DNA of 64,000 bases from the NCBI RefSeq assembly GCF_027925385.1, contig NZ_AP027142.1, positions 3,620,501-3,684,500 of the forward strand. Direction: 5' to 3'. Of this stretch, positions 1-9,064 are shown piece by piece (within the stretch, counting starts at the first letter, position 1; the number at the start of each line of letters is the position of its first letter). The notes under the pieces were generated by a model that saw nothing but the letters and a program-made list of their open reading frames with translations, was not told the DNA's origin and ran no database searches. Source of the stretch: Methylocystis iwaonis. Its GTDB lineage: Bacteria > Pseudomonadota > Alphaproteobacteria > Rhizobiales > Beijerinckiaceae. Made by a program: the position numbers and the translations under genes.

Positions 1-20
1 CGGAGGTTTATCAACAAACG

Positions 21-52
21 GAGCCCCATCCCTCGGATGGGGCTCTTTTTTT
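21..52 (+). terminator. Rho-independent terminator of a gene left of the window
   Basis: An 11-bp perfect stem (21-31 with 35-45) closes on a 3-base loop and is followed by seven T. It would end a plus-strand gene lying left of the window. In many Rhizobiales lon precedes the HU gene, so lon is a plausible but unseen neighbour. Confidence 0.85.
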
Positions 53-300
53 ACCCCTCATTTTCTTGAGCCCCCCGCGCCCGCCACGCAAAACCGCCAC
101 AATTGCGAAGCTTTTCTGCAATGCAGCGCTTGTTTCCCCGGATTTCCCGCGATTTCTGGGGGGCGGGCGCCGCCAATCCCTTGCGTTTCGGGCGATTCCA
201 ACCCAACACTCCCCCCACGCTACGCGCCGTCGATTCGACACCGCCGCTTCGTCGCGCGGACATCCTCGGCCTCGCAGCGCGTCAAGAGAAGGAAATGACC

Positions 301-582
301 ATGAACAAATTGGAACTGGTCGAGCACGTCGCGGCCGAGACCGAGTGCTCGAAGGCCGCCGCCGCCGCTGCGATCGACGCCGTCCTCAGCGGCATCACCG
401 ACGCCCTGAAAAAGGGCGAGGAAGTCCGCCTGGTCGGTTTTGGCACCTTCTCTGTCAAGGAACGCGCCGCCGGCACGGGCCGCAATCCGGCGACCGGCGC
501 GGAGATCGAAATTCCCGCCTCCAAGAGCGCGCGCTTCAAGCCCGGCGCGACGCTGAAGACCGCGCTCAACGACGCCAAGTAA
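301..582 (+). CDS. hup: HU family DNA-binding protein
   Basis: This 93-residue protein is the usual length for HU, the dimeric nucleoid protein that bends DNA without strong sequence preference. It begins MNKLELVEHVA. It carries the family signature VGFGTFSVKERAAG, followed by the DNA-binding arm with GRNPATG and the closing FKPG motif. The ATG at 301 is preferred over the in-frame ATG at 295 because a GAAGGA ribosome-binding site at 288-293 sits 7 bases before it, and because HU proteins usually begin MNK. It stands alone between the terminator at 21-52 and a tRNA gene. Confidence 0.96.
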   Translation: MNKLELVEHVAAETECSKAAAAAAIDAVLSGITDALKKGEEVRLVGFGTFSVKERAAGTGRNPATGAEIEIPASKSARFKPGATLKTALNDAK

Positions 583-744
583 ACACTTCCGAACGTCGAG
601 GGCCGGGCACGGCCGTCGGACGACCTACGCGGCGCTTTGCCCGCGAGGCGCGTCCGGCGGCCGTTCGGCATTTTGGCGCATGGCGCTTGCCTATGCTTCG
701 CGCCCTCACTAAAAGCGTGCCGCTGGCCTCGAAAAGGCGGGCGT

Positions 745-820
745 GGGCGGTTAGCTCAGATGGTAGAGCATCTCGTTTACACCGAGAATGTCGGGAGTTC
801 GATCCTCTCACCGCCCACCA
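745..820 (+). tRNA. tRNA-Val (anticodon TAC)
   Basis: A 76-base cloverleaf. Acceptor arm 745-751 pairs with 810-816. The D arm contains AGCTCAGATGGTAGAGC, and the anticodon stem CTCG/CGAG encloses a loop with anticodon TAC. The T arm is GGGAGTTCGATCCTCTC, and the CCA end is encoded at 818-820. It follows the HU gene, an order seen in other Rhizobiales. Confidence 0.97.
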
Positions 821-1045
821 AAAATCGCATCCGACTTTACGCTCTATATGCAAGCTGCTCGCCATTCCCGAGGCGTCGCGTCAGCGACCCTCTCCATGGC
901 TTGACGCGAATGGCGCGGCCCCGTAACTCGCATTCCTTGGGCGAGCCGGCGGCGCGCCCGCGCCTCCGACCTTTTTACGGTCGTCGTGCGAAAGTCCTTT
1001 GCCGCTCGCGTGTTGCGAATTAGGCTGGGGCCGGTGAGGACTCAC

Positions 1046-1738
1046 ATGATGCGGGCGATCATGAAATTGCGGACTTTGGCGCTCGGCGCCCTCGGCCTCT
1101 TTGCGCTGGCGACCTTCTCTCCCCCGGCCGGCGCCGCCGAGGAAATGAACTTTCGCGTCGTCGGTCTCGACGCCGGCAATTGCGGCGCGAATTGCCCGCA
1201 GGTTATCGCCGCCCAGGGCGAGATTGGAGAGGGCACCCCGAACGCCTTTTTGAGCTTCGTGCGCGAGAATGTCGGCGGCGGGAATCTGCACGGCATTCTG
1301 CTGCTCGACTCGCCCGGCGGCAAGGTCGTCGCCTCCATGGAGCTCGGACAGGCGCTGCGGCGTCTCGGCATGGCCGTGATCGTGGCGCGCCCGGCGGCCG
1401 AACAGGCCTCCCGGAACATGGCGCTGGTCTCTGGCCGCTGCTATTCGGCCTGCGTCTATGCGCTGATGGGCGGCCGGAAGCGGGTCATTCCGCCCCAGAG
1501 CCGCGTCGGCATCCACCGCATGTTCAACTATTCGACGAGCTTCGACTTTTCGGAAGGCTTTGTCCGCGAACGCAATTACGACGACGGGGGCATGCGCGCC
1601 ATGCTCGCGCGCTACGCCAGCGGCATGGGCGTGAGCCCGGATCTCGTCAATCTCGCCGAGCGCACCTCGCCCGATCAGTTGTATATGCTGTCCGGCTCCG
1701 ACATTACGCGCTGGCGTCTGGGATCGCGCAAGCTATAA
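1046..1738 (+). CDS. Secreted ClpP-like serine peptidase-fold protein
   Basis: A 230-residue protein with an N-terminal signal peptide (hydrophobic core about residues 8-23, cleavage after PAGAA), so probably periplasmic. The mature part has the crotonase/ClpP fold pattern: LLLDSPGG (residues 86-92), a nucleophile-like Ser134 in GRCYSACVYALMGG, and His157 in VGIHRMF. The Ser lies between Cys132 and Cys136, which could form a disulfide. It resembles the uncharacterised periplasmic group COG3904; no substrate is known. GGTGAGGA at 1033-1040 supports the start at 1046; ATG 1049 and 1061 are alternatives. It lies 39 bases before pccB with no terminator visible, so the two could be co-transcribed. 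Confidence 0.75.
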   Translation: MMRAIMKLRTLALGALGLFALATFSPPAGAAEEMNFRVVGLDAGNCGANCPQVIAAQGEIGEGTPNAFLSFVRENVGGGNLHGILLLDSPGGKVVASMELGQALRRLGMAVIVARPAAEQASRNMALVSGRCYSACVYALMGGRKRVIPPQSRVGIHRMFNYSTSFDFSEGFVRERNYDDGGMRAMLARYASGMGVSPDLVNLAERTSPDQLYMLSGSDITRWRLGSRKL

Positions 1739-1777
1739 GAGCGCCAAAAGAGATAAACGAAAGAAACAGGGCTGGAC

Positions 1778-3313
<1,536 letters not shown>

Positions 3314-3340
3314 CGCGCTCTCGAAGCTACAACCTATAGT

Positions 3341-3370
3341 AGGCGCGGCGTCGAGCCGCGCCTTTCTCTT
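3341..3370 (+). terminator. Terminator of pccB
   Basis: A 9-bp perfect stem (3341-3349 with 3355-3363) with a 5-base loop and a T-rich tail (TTCTCTTT), 28 bases after the pccB stop codon. Confidence 0.8.
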
Positions 3371-3499
3371 TGGTTCCGATTTGAAACGACTTGACGATAA
3401 GTAATGCTCAAATGCACGGCGCCCGTCTCGATTTTTCGTCAGCATGCACAATTTCGAGTGACAGGCCCTTTATTTTCGCATAGTGTCCCCCTCGCCAAG

Positions 3500-3725
3500 T
3501 TGGTTGGGTAAGCCTAAGCGTTTATAGCGTTTAGCCTACAATTTCCCAGCAACGGTCCAAGTCGGGGAGGACGCCGGAAAGAACGCGACTCGCGCTAGGC
3601 TCGAAGAACGAGCCGCTGCGAGCGGTTATCGGAGCGCTTAAGACTTCGGAGCCAGGCGTTCAATCCGGTTAAAGGACAGGGTGCCAAAGAGTGGGGAGCG
3701 GCCCAGCCGTCCCCGCTCTTTGTGT
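3500..3725 (+). ncRNA. Candidate structured small RNA between pccB and trxA
   Basis: The 560-base gap between pccB and trxA has no convincing reading frame but is rich in hairpins. CTAAGCG at 3514-3520 pairs with 3528-3534, GGCTCG at 3598-3603 with 3609-3614, and CCGCT at 3613-3617 with 3621-3625. A very strong terminator hairpin (3686-3721) closes the stretch although no protein gene precedes it, so some transcript must end there. I could not match it to tmRNA (no tag sequence, no T arm), RNase P RNA (no conserved core) or SRP RNA (no GGAA tetraloop core). A 6S-like RNA is possible. The 5' end is a guess. Confidence 0.45.
3686..3725 (+). terminator. Strong terminator closing the candidate small RNA
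   Basis: A 12-bp stem with one G-T pair (3686-3697 with 3710-3721) is extended by an inner CGGC/GCCG stem around a 3-base loop, with G3698 bulged. The descending arm ends in CTCTTT followed by GTGTTT. It lies 150 bases upstream of trxA. Confidence 0.75.
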
Positions 3726-3872
3726 TTGAGGGGCCACTATAGAGATTTCCTCTCAAGCCATAGCCTCACCGCCAAGCCGTCGCCGGCGTGACCGCTGCTT
3801 GACGCGCGAGAAACCCCTTCCTACGTTCCAACCACAAAATTCCCGCCGTCGGCCCGAAATGAAAGGCCCCTC

Positions 3873-4193
3873 ATGTCCACGCAAAAAATTACCGACGCCA
3901 CTTTCGAGCAGGAAGTCCTGAAAGCCGCAGAGCCCGTCGTCGTCGACTTCTGGGCCGAGTGGTGCGGGCCCTGCCGCATGATCGCCCCCGCGCTCGAAGA
4001 GATTGCCGCGGAAATGAAGGGCAAGATCAAGGTCGTGAAGCTGAACATCGACGAGAATCCCGCCGTTGCCAGCAAGCTCGGCATCCGCTCGATCCCGACG
4101 CTGATCATCTTCAAGGACGGCAAGGCCGCCGCGCAGAAAGTCGGCGCCGCGCCCAAGGGCGAACTGGCGCGCTGGATCGGCGGCGCGGTCTGA
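3873..4193 (+). CDS. trxA: Thioredoxin 1
   Basis: A 106-residue cytoplasmic thioredoxin with the active site [10 protein letters not shown] (Cys near residues 30 and 33), the cis-proline motif SIPTLIIF, and the usual KLNIDENP segment. It reduces disulfides in cytosolic proteins such as ribonucleotide reductase, using electrons from thioredoxin reductase. Length and motifs are canonical and there is no signal peptide. A large hairpin with a T run follows the stop codon, so it is probably a single-gene transcript. Confidence 0.97.
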   Translation: MSTQKITDATFEQEVLKAAEPVVVDFWAEWCGPCRMIAPALEEIAAEMKGKIKVVKLNIDENPAVASKLGIRSIPTLIIFKDGKAAAQKVGAAPKGELARWIGGAV

Positions 4194-4203
4194 CATGATT
4201 TTT

Positions 4204-4266
4204 GCGAGCCTGAAGGCTCGCGGTCCGGGAACGCCTGGACCGCGAGCCTTCAGGCTCGCTTTTTTA
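4204..4266 (+). terminator. trxA terminator made of two inverted family D repeats
   Basis: Two copies of a 23-base unit face each other (4204-4226 and 4237-4259) around a 10-base loop, and T4260-4265 follows. Each unit is itself nearly palindromic (GCGAGCCTGAAGGCTCGC). The same unit recurs at 36607-36629, 36923-36945, 39455-39508 and, in part, 55978-56000, so a dispersed repeat serves here as a terminator. Confidence 0.8.
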
Positions 4267-4281
4267 TAATCCTACGAGGCG

Positions 4282-4977
4282 TTGCGACTCTTGTTCGATT
4301 TATCGCCGGATGATCTCACCGCAATATTTCTCAGCCTGAAAGTCGCGAGCGCCGCCACCCTCTTCTCGCTCCCGGCGGCCGTCTTTGTCGGCTATGCGCT
4401 CGCGCGCTGGAGCTTCCCGGGCCGCACGGCGGTCAACGCGCTCGTCCATCTCCCCCTCGTCTTGCCGCCGGTCGTCACCGGCTTCGCTTTGCTGCTGCTT
4501 TTCGGCCGGCGCGGGCCGATCGGCGGCTTTTTGGCTGAGTATCTGGGCGTCGTTTTCGCCTTCCGCTGGACCGGCGCGGCGCTCGCCGCCGCCGTGATGA
4601 GCTTTCCGCTCATGGTGCGGCCGGTGCGCCTCGCCTTCGAGAACGTCGATCCGCGTCTTTCCACGGCCGCCCGCTCGCTCGGCGCGAGCCGCCTTTGGGC
4701 CTTCGCGCTGATCGAGCTGCCGCTCGCCGCCAATGGCCTGCTGGTGGGCGCCATTCTCGGCTTCGCCAAGGCGCTCGGCGAATTCGGCGCGACGATCACA
4801 TTCGTCTCCAGCATTCCCGGCGAGACGCGTACGATTTCCGCCGCCATCTATGCGCTGCTGCAGGCGCCGGGCGGCGATATTTCCGCACTGAGGCTCGCCG
4901 CGATCTCGGCGGCGATCGCCGTCGCCGCGCTCGTCGCTTCCGAAGCGCTGCAAGCACAGCTCGGCGGGCGGAAATGA
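4282..4977 (+). CDS. modB: Molybdate ABC transporter permease ModB
   Basis: A 231-residue inner-membrane permease with about five hydrophobic segments. The cytoplasmic EAA loop reads LSTAARSLGASRLWAF and is followed by IELPLA, as in ModB/CysT-type permeases; GFAKALGEFGATI is typical of ModB. It forms the membrane channel of a molybdate importer with ModC. No ATG is available in frame, so the start is TTG at 4282 or 4291. The expected modA (binding protein) gene is not upstream; the trxA terminator sits there instead. The modC start codon overlaps its stop (ATGA). Confidence 0.9.
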   Translation: MRLLFDLSPDDLTAIFLSLKVASAATLFSLPAAVFVGYALARWSFPGRTAVNALVHLPLVLPPVVTGFALLLLFGRRGPIGGFLAEYLGVVFAFRWTGAALAAAVMSFPLMVRPVRLAFENVDPRLSTAARSLGASRLWAFALIELPLAANGLLVGAILGFAKALGEFGATITFVSSIPGETRTISAAIYALLQAPGGDISALRLAAISAAIAVAALVASEALQAQLGGRK

Positions 4978-6050
4978 TTTCTCTCGACGTCCGCTTGACG
5001 AGGAAGGGCTTCGAGCTCGACTGCGCTTTGCAGAGCGACGCGCGCATTCTCGCCTTTCACGGCCCTTCGGGCGCCGGCAAATCGACGCTCGCCCATCTGA
5101 TCGCCGGCGTCACCCGCCCGGACAGCGGCCGGATCGTCGTCGACGGCGTCACGCTCCTCGACACGGAAAATCGCGTCTTTCTGCCGCCGGAGAAACGGCG
5201 CGTCGGCGTCGTCTTCCAGGACGCTTTGCTGTTTCCGCATTTGCGCGTGAAGACCAACATCCTTTTCGGACAGTTTTTCACGCCCAAGGCGGAGCGGCGC
5301 GCGCCCTTCGACGCCATCATCCAGACCCTTGGGGTCGGCCATCTTCTCGAACGCTGGCCAGCGACGCTCTCGGGCGGCGAGCGCCAGCGCGTCGGGCTCG
5401 CCCGCGCGCTTCTCTCCTCGCCGCGCCTCCTGCTGATGGACGAGCCCATGGCGGCGCTCGATCATGCGCGGCGGCTGGAGATCGTGACGCTCATCGAAAG
5501 GCTGCGCGACGAGTTCAAAACGCCGATCGTGCTGGTGTCGCATTCCGCCGAAGAGATCGCGCGGCTCGCCGACGAGGCCGCGATCATCAATAAGGGAAGG
5601 ATCGTCGCGCAGGGCCCGCCGCTCGACGTGCTGCCCGGCGCGGCCCGGCTCATCGAGGGCGGGCGCTTCGGGCTCATCAATTCGCTCGTGGCGCGCATCG
5701 CCGCCGTCGACGAGGCTTATGGCGTGACGCGACTTTCCCATCCCGCCGGCGAAATCCTCGTCGCCGCGCGGATCGCGCAAGCCGGCGAGGCGCGCGTCGC
5801 CATCAAGGCGACGGACATCACGCTCGCCAAGGCGCCCGCCGAGACGAGCGTGCGCACGATCCTGCGCGGGCGCATCGCCCGGATCGAGGTGAACGGCAAT
5901 GCGCTCGCCTTCGTCACGCTCGATCTCGCCGGCGGCGACAAGCTCATCGCGGCGGTGACGCGGCTGGCGCTCGACGAGCTAGGGCTGGCGCTGGGCTCGC
6001 AGGTTTATGCGCTTGTGAAGTCCGTCGCGCTCGACGAGCGTATCCTATAG
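4974..6050 (+). CDS. modC: Molybdate ABC transporter ATP-binding protein ModC
   Basis: A 358-residue ATPase that drives ModB. Walker A is GPSGAGKST (residues 30-38), the ABC signature is LSGGERQRVGLARAL, Walker B is LLLMDEP, and the switch His is in VLVSHS. The C-terminal third (about 265-355) is the MOP/TOBE oxyanion-sensing domain typical of ModC and absent from most other importers. The 4-base ATGA overlap with modB indicates translational coupling. The gene ends inside the last codons of the convergent gene to its right (6-base overlap). Confidence 0.93.
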   Translation: MISLDVRLTRKGFELDCALQSDARILAFHGPSGAGKSTLAHLIAGVTRPDSGRIVVDGVTLLDTENRVFLPPEKRRVGVVFQDALLFPHLRVKTNILFGQFFTPKAERRAPFDAIIQTLGVGHLLERWPATLSGGERQRVGLARALLSSPRLLLMDEPMAALDHARRLEIVTLIERLRDEFKTPIVLVSHSAEEIARLADEAAIINKGRIVAQGPPLDVLPGAARLIEGGRFGLINSLVARIAAVDEAYGVTRLSHPAGEILVAARIAQAGEARVAIKATDITLAKAPAETSVRTILRGRIARIEVNGNALAFVTLDLAGGDKLIAAVTRLALDELGLALGSQVYALVKSVALDERIL

Positions 6051-7343
6051 GCCGTCGATCGCCGGGACGAGGAACAGCGCGGCGCCGCCGGCCGCCATCG
6101 CGAGGGCCGACGTCGCAGCAAAACGCAGGCCCATCGAGCGACCGCCCATCATCCAGGCCATGACCGATTTGGCGAGGGTGTTGGAGAGAATGGCAAGAAG
6201 AACGGCGAGCGCGGCCGGCGCGACGCCGATCTCCGCCGCGCCGTGCCGGGCCATGGCGAGCGACATGGCGTCGACATCCGCTATGCCCGAGATCAATCCC
6301 AAGGCATAAGCGCCCGGACTCCCTGCAAGATTGGTGGCGACCTTTGCGAGGATCATCACCACGGCGAGCAGCGCGCCGAATTTCAGCACGGCGGGTAAAT
6401 CGAGCGGATTGGTCATCCCCAGCGGATTCTCCGCTTCCTCGCGCGCCGGGCCGTGACGGCGCATCAGCACGCCGCCGGCGATCAGATAAACCAGGGCCAT
6501 GGAGATGAGCGGCGCCGCGAGGCGCAGGCCGAAACCCGGGTTGACGACGGTCAGAATGGCGAGCACGCGCGGCCCCATCACGGCATTGGCGAAAATCGCG
6601 CCCGCCGCCAGAACCTCGATTGCCTCCGGCCGCTCGTGGGCGAGACGCGACATGGCGGCCGTCGCGGCAGTCGACGACGCCAATCCGCCCGCCAGGCCCG
6701 CCACGGCGACGCCGCGCCGATAGCCGATCAGCTTCACGGCCACATAGCCGGCGAAGGAGACGGCGGCGATCAGCACCGTCATCAGCCACAGCTCGTAAGG
6801 ATTGATCGCGCCCCAGCGGTCGATGGCCTTGTCTGGAAGCGCCGGCAGGAAAATGAAGCTCATGACGAGGAGCACGAGGCCCGAGCGAAGCTCCGCCCAG
6901 GTCATGCGCGCGATCTGCTCGTGCAGGGATTCCTTCAGGGCGAGAATCGAGGCGGTCGCGACCGCGCCGGCGGCGGCGGCCGTCTCTTCGCCGACGACCG
7001 AATAGGCACCGAGCGCGAAGGACAGCATCAAGGCGACAATCGAGGTGGCCCCGAAGGTCTGGTCGCGCATCGTCTCGCGGTAGCGGAAGACGGTCATCGC
7101 CGCCGCATAGATGACGAAGGCCACGCCCAGCGCGATGGCGCCGCCATGATCGGCAAATTGCCGGGCGATGGCGCCCCAAACGCCGCCGAGCAGCGCCGCG
7201 AGTCCGTAGGTGCGCAAGCCCGCTGTGCGCTCGCCCGGCTCCTCGGCCCGGGCGCGCCAACCGCGCTCCAGACCGATGAGCAGGCCGATCGCCAGCGCGA
7301 AGACGAGGCGCTGGATGAGCTCGGCGGCGGTGAGGTCATACAT
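6045..7343 (-). CDS. MgtC/SapB family membrane protein with DUF4010
   Basis: A 432-residue multi-pass membrane protein. The N-terminal part has the MgtC/SapB signature (LAIGLLIGLERGWRAR followed by AGLRTYGLAALLGG). The C-terminal half is the DUF4010 region with many hydrophobic segments and SSTAATAAM. The role is unknown; relatives have been linked to magnesium limitation or ion balance, but no transport reaction is established. Its 3' end overlaps that of modC by 6 bases on the opposite strand, so the two messages converge. Confidence 0.85.
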   Translation of the reverse strand: MYDLTAAELIQRLVFALAIGLLIGLERGWRARAEEPGERTAGLRTYGLAALLGGVWGAIARQFADHGGAIALGVAFVIYAAAMTVFRYRETMRDQTFGATSIVALMLSFALGAYSVVGEETAAAAGAVATASILALKESLHEQIARMTWAELRSGLVLLVMSFIFLPALPDKAIDRWGAINPYELWLMTVLIAAVSFAGYVAVKLIGYRRGVAVAGLAGGLASSTAATAAMSRLAHERPEAIEVLAAGAIFANAVMGPRVLAILTVVNPGFGLRLAAPLISMALVYLIAGGVLMRRHGPAREEAENPLGMTNPLDLPAVLKFGALLAVVMILAKVATNLAGSPGAYALGLISGIADVDAMSLAMARHGAAEIGVAPAALAVLLAILSNTLAKSVMAWMMGGRSMGLRFAATSALAMAAGGAALFLVPAIDGL

Positions 7344-7537
7344 TTTACGAAAGCCCTCACAGAAGAGAAAGGCCGCCGGTGCGCCGAAGAAGAGAACTTT
7401 GCCGCGCTTCTTTCGGCGATTTTATTCCCGAAGGCTTCTTGCAATGTCTTCAAGCATCGGGACATTCACGCCGTCGGTCGGCGGTTTACGTCGCCCCGAC
7501 CATAGCGCCCGTCTGGTTAAGATACAGGAAGCCGCAA

Positions 7538-8707
7538 ATGTCGCCGCGCCCCTCCCGCCGATCCGCCGTCGCGCCCTTCATGGCGATGGACGCCCTACGC
7601 GACGCCAGGGCGCTGGAACGCGCCGGCAGGCACATTGTGCATATGGAATTGGGCGAACCGGGCGCGCCGGCGCCTCTGCGCGTGCGGGAGGCCGCGGCCG
7701 CGGCGCTGCGGGACGGCAGAATCGGCTATGGCGAGGCGCTGGGCGATCGGGCCTTGCGCGAGCGCATCGCGGCGCATTACGGCGCGCGATATGGCGCCTG
7801 CGTTTCGCCGGACCGGGTGATCGTCACGACGGGGGCGTCCGGCGGCTTCATGCTGGCGCTGGTCGGCGCCTTCGACGCCGGCGCGCGCATCGCCGTCACG
7901 GCGCCGGGCTATCCGGCCTACGCCAATATTCTCGCCTCCCTCGGACTGGAGGCGGTCCCGCTGGAGGTCGGTCCGGAAACCCGTTTCGCGCCCACCGCCG
8001 CCATGCTCGCAGCCGCGCATCGCGAGAAGAAGCTCGACGGCGCGCTGTTCATGAGCCCGGCCAATCCGACCGGCTCGATGATCGACGCGGACGAGCTTTC
8101 GAAAATCTGCGCCTTTTGCGACGAGGCGGGGATCGTCTTCGTGTCGGACGAGATCTATCACGGGCTCGAATATGACGCGCCGGCCGAAACGGCTTTGCGC
8201 TTCACGCCGAACGCCATCGTCGTGAATTCCTTCTCGAAATATTACGCCATGACCGGCTGGCGGCTCGGCTGGCTGATCGCGCCGGAAGGGCTGATGCGGC
8301 CTCTGGAGCGCCTGCAACAATCGCTGGCGATCTGCGCGCCGACCATTTCGCAGCGGGCGGCGCTCGCGGCTTTCGACGCCACGCAGGAGCTCGAGGAAAA
8401 CCGCGCCGCCTATGCGCGCAACCGGGCGCTGCTGCGCGAGCGCCTGCCGGCGATGGGTCTGACCCGCTTCGCGCCGCCGGACGGCGCCTTCTATTTCTAC
8501 GTGGATGTGTCGGATTTCACCGCCGACTCGATGGACTTTTGCAAGCGCCTGCTCGTGGAGGCGGGCGTCGCGGCGACGCCCGGCCTCGATTTCGATCGGA
8601 GGCGCGGGCGAACGATGATCCGCTTCTCTTATGCGGGCGCAGAGGCCGAGGTCGCCGAGGGCGCCGCGCGGCTCGCGGCGTGGCTTTCGACGCAGCCTCG
8701 GGGGTGA
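7538..8707 (+). CDS. Class I/II PLP-dependent aminotransferase
   Basis: A 389-residue fold-type I aminotransferase. Motifs: TGASGGFMLAL (cofactor phosphate loop), APGYPAY, SPANPTGS, the cofactor-contacting Asp in VFVSDEIYHG, PLP Lys234 in NSFSKYYAMTG, and the substrate-carboxylate Arg in GWRLGW. The amino-acid specificity cannot be read from sequence; aspartate or aromatic/alanine aminotransferase types are all possible. ATG 7538 is chosen because AGGAAG precedes it closely and the residues upstream do not resemble the family. Confidence 0.88.
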   Translation: MSPRPSRRSAVAPFMAMDALRDARALERAGRHIVHMELGEPGAPAPLRVREAAAAALRDGRIGYGEALGDRALRERIAAHYGARYGACVSPDRVIVTTGASGGFMLALVGAFDAGARIAVTAPGYPAYANILASLGLEAVPLEVGPETRFAPTAAMLAAAHREKKLDGALFMSPANPTGSMIDADELSKICAFCDEAGIVFVSDEIYHGLEYDAPAETALRFTPNAIVVNSFSKYYAMTGWRLGWLIAPEGLMRPLERLQQSLAICAPTISQRAALAAFDATQELEENRAAYARNRALLRERLPAMGLTRFAPPDGAFYFYVDVSDFTADSMDFCKRLLVEAGVAATPGLDFDRRRGRTMIRFSYAGAEAEVAEGAARLAAWLSTQPRG

Positions 8708-9064
8708 GTAGCGACATCATCCCTTCCCACCGTCACCTCGACCGGGAATCCAGAGCCACAAAATCGCTGGCTTTACTCAGAGCCCGTCATTGCGAGCGGA
8801 GCGAAGCAATCCAGGGCGGCGATGCGGCCCTGGATTGCTTCGTCGGCTCCGCCTCCTCGCAATGACGGCGGTGGATTTCCTGTGTGTCTGAACGGCGCGA
8901 GCGCCAGGGATGGCGCCAAACCAACAGCTCTTCCCGGAGAAGGCCATATCCCTCGGCGTGGGTGGCCGGGACAAGCCCGGCCATGACGCGCCCAAGATTC
9001 GTGATTTCTCACTTCCCTGGAAGGAAGCGGCGGGCCCCAGCGCTGCCGTTGCGACGCGCCCCCC
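8708..9064. repeat. Gene-free stretch with a family A palindromic repeat and a family B fragment
   Basis: This 357-base gap has no credible gene. Bases 8785-8868 are a copy of repeat family A: about 84 bases starting CCGTCATTGCGAG and ending in its reverse complement, with GAAGCAATCCAG and CTGGATTGCTTC as inner arms. Bases 8748-8775 match one end of family B (GGGAATCCAGAGCCAC). Nothing else is evident. Confidence 0.85.

Noticed and set aside
66..926. Long plus-strand frame across the HU gene and tRNA
   Set aside because: It overlaps HU in another frame and runs through the tRNA; the HU reading is certain.
3500..3725. tmRNA, RNase P RNA or SRP RNA as identity of the structured region
   Set aside because: No tag-peptide coding stretch or T arm, no RNase P conserved core, and no SRP GGAA loop could be found, so only a generic candidate RNA is reported.
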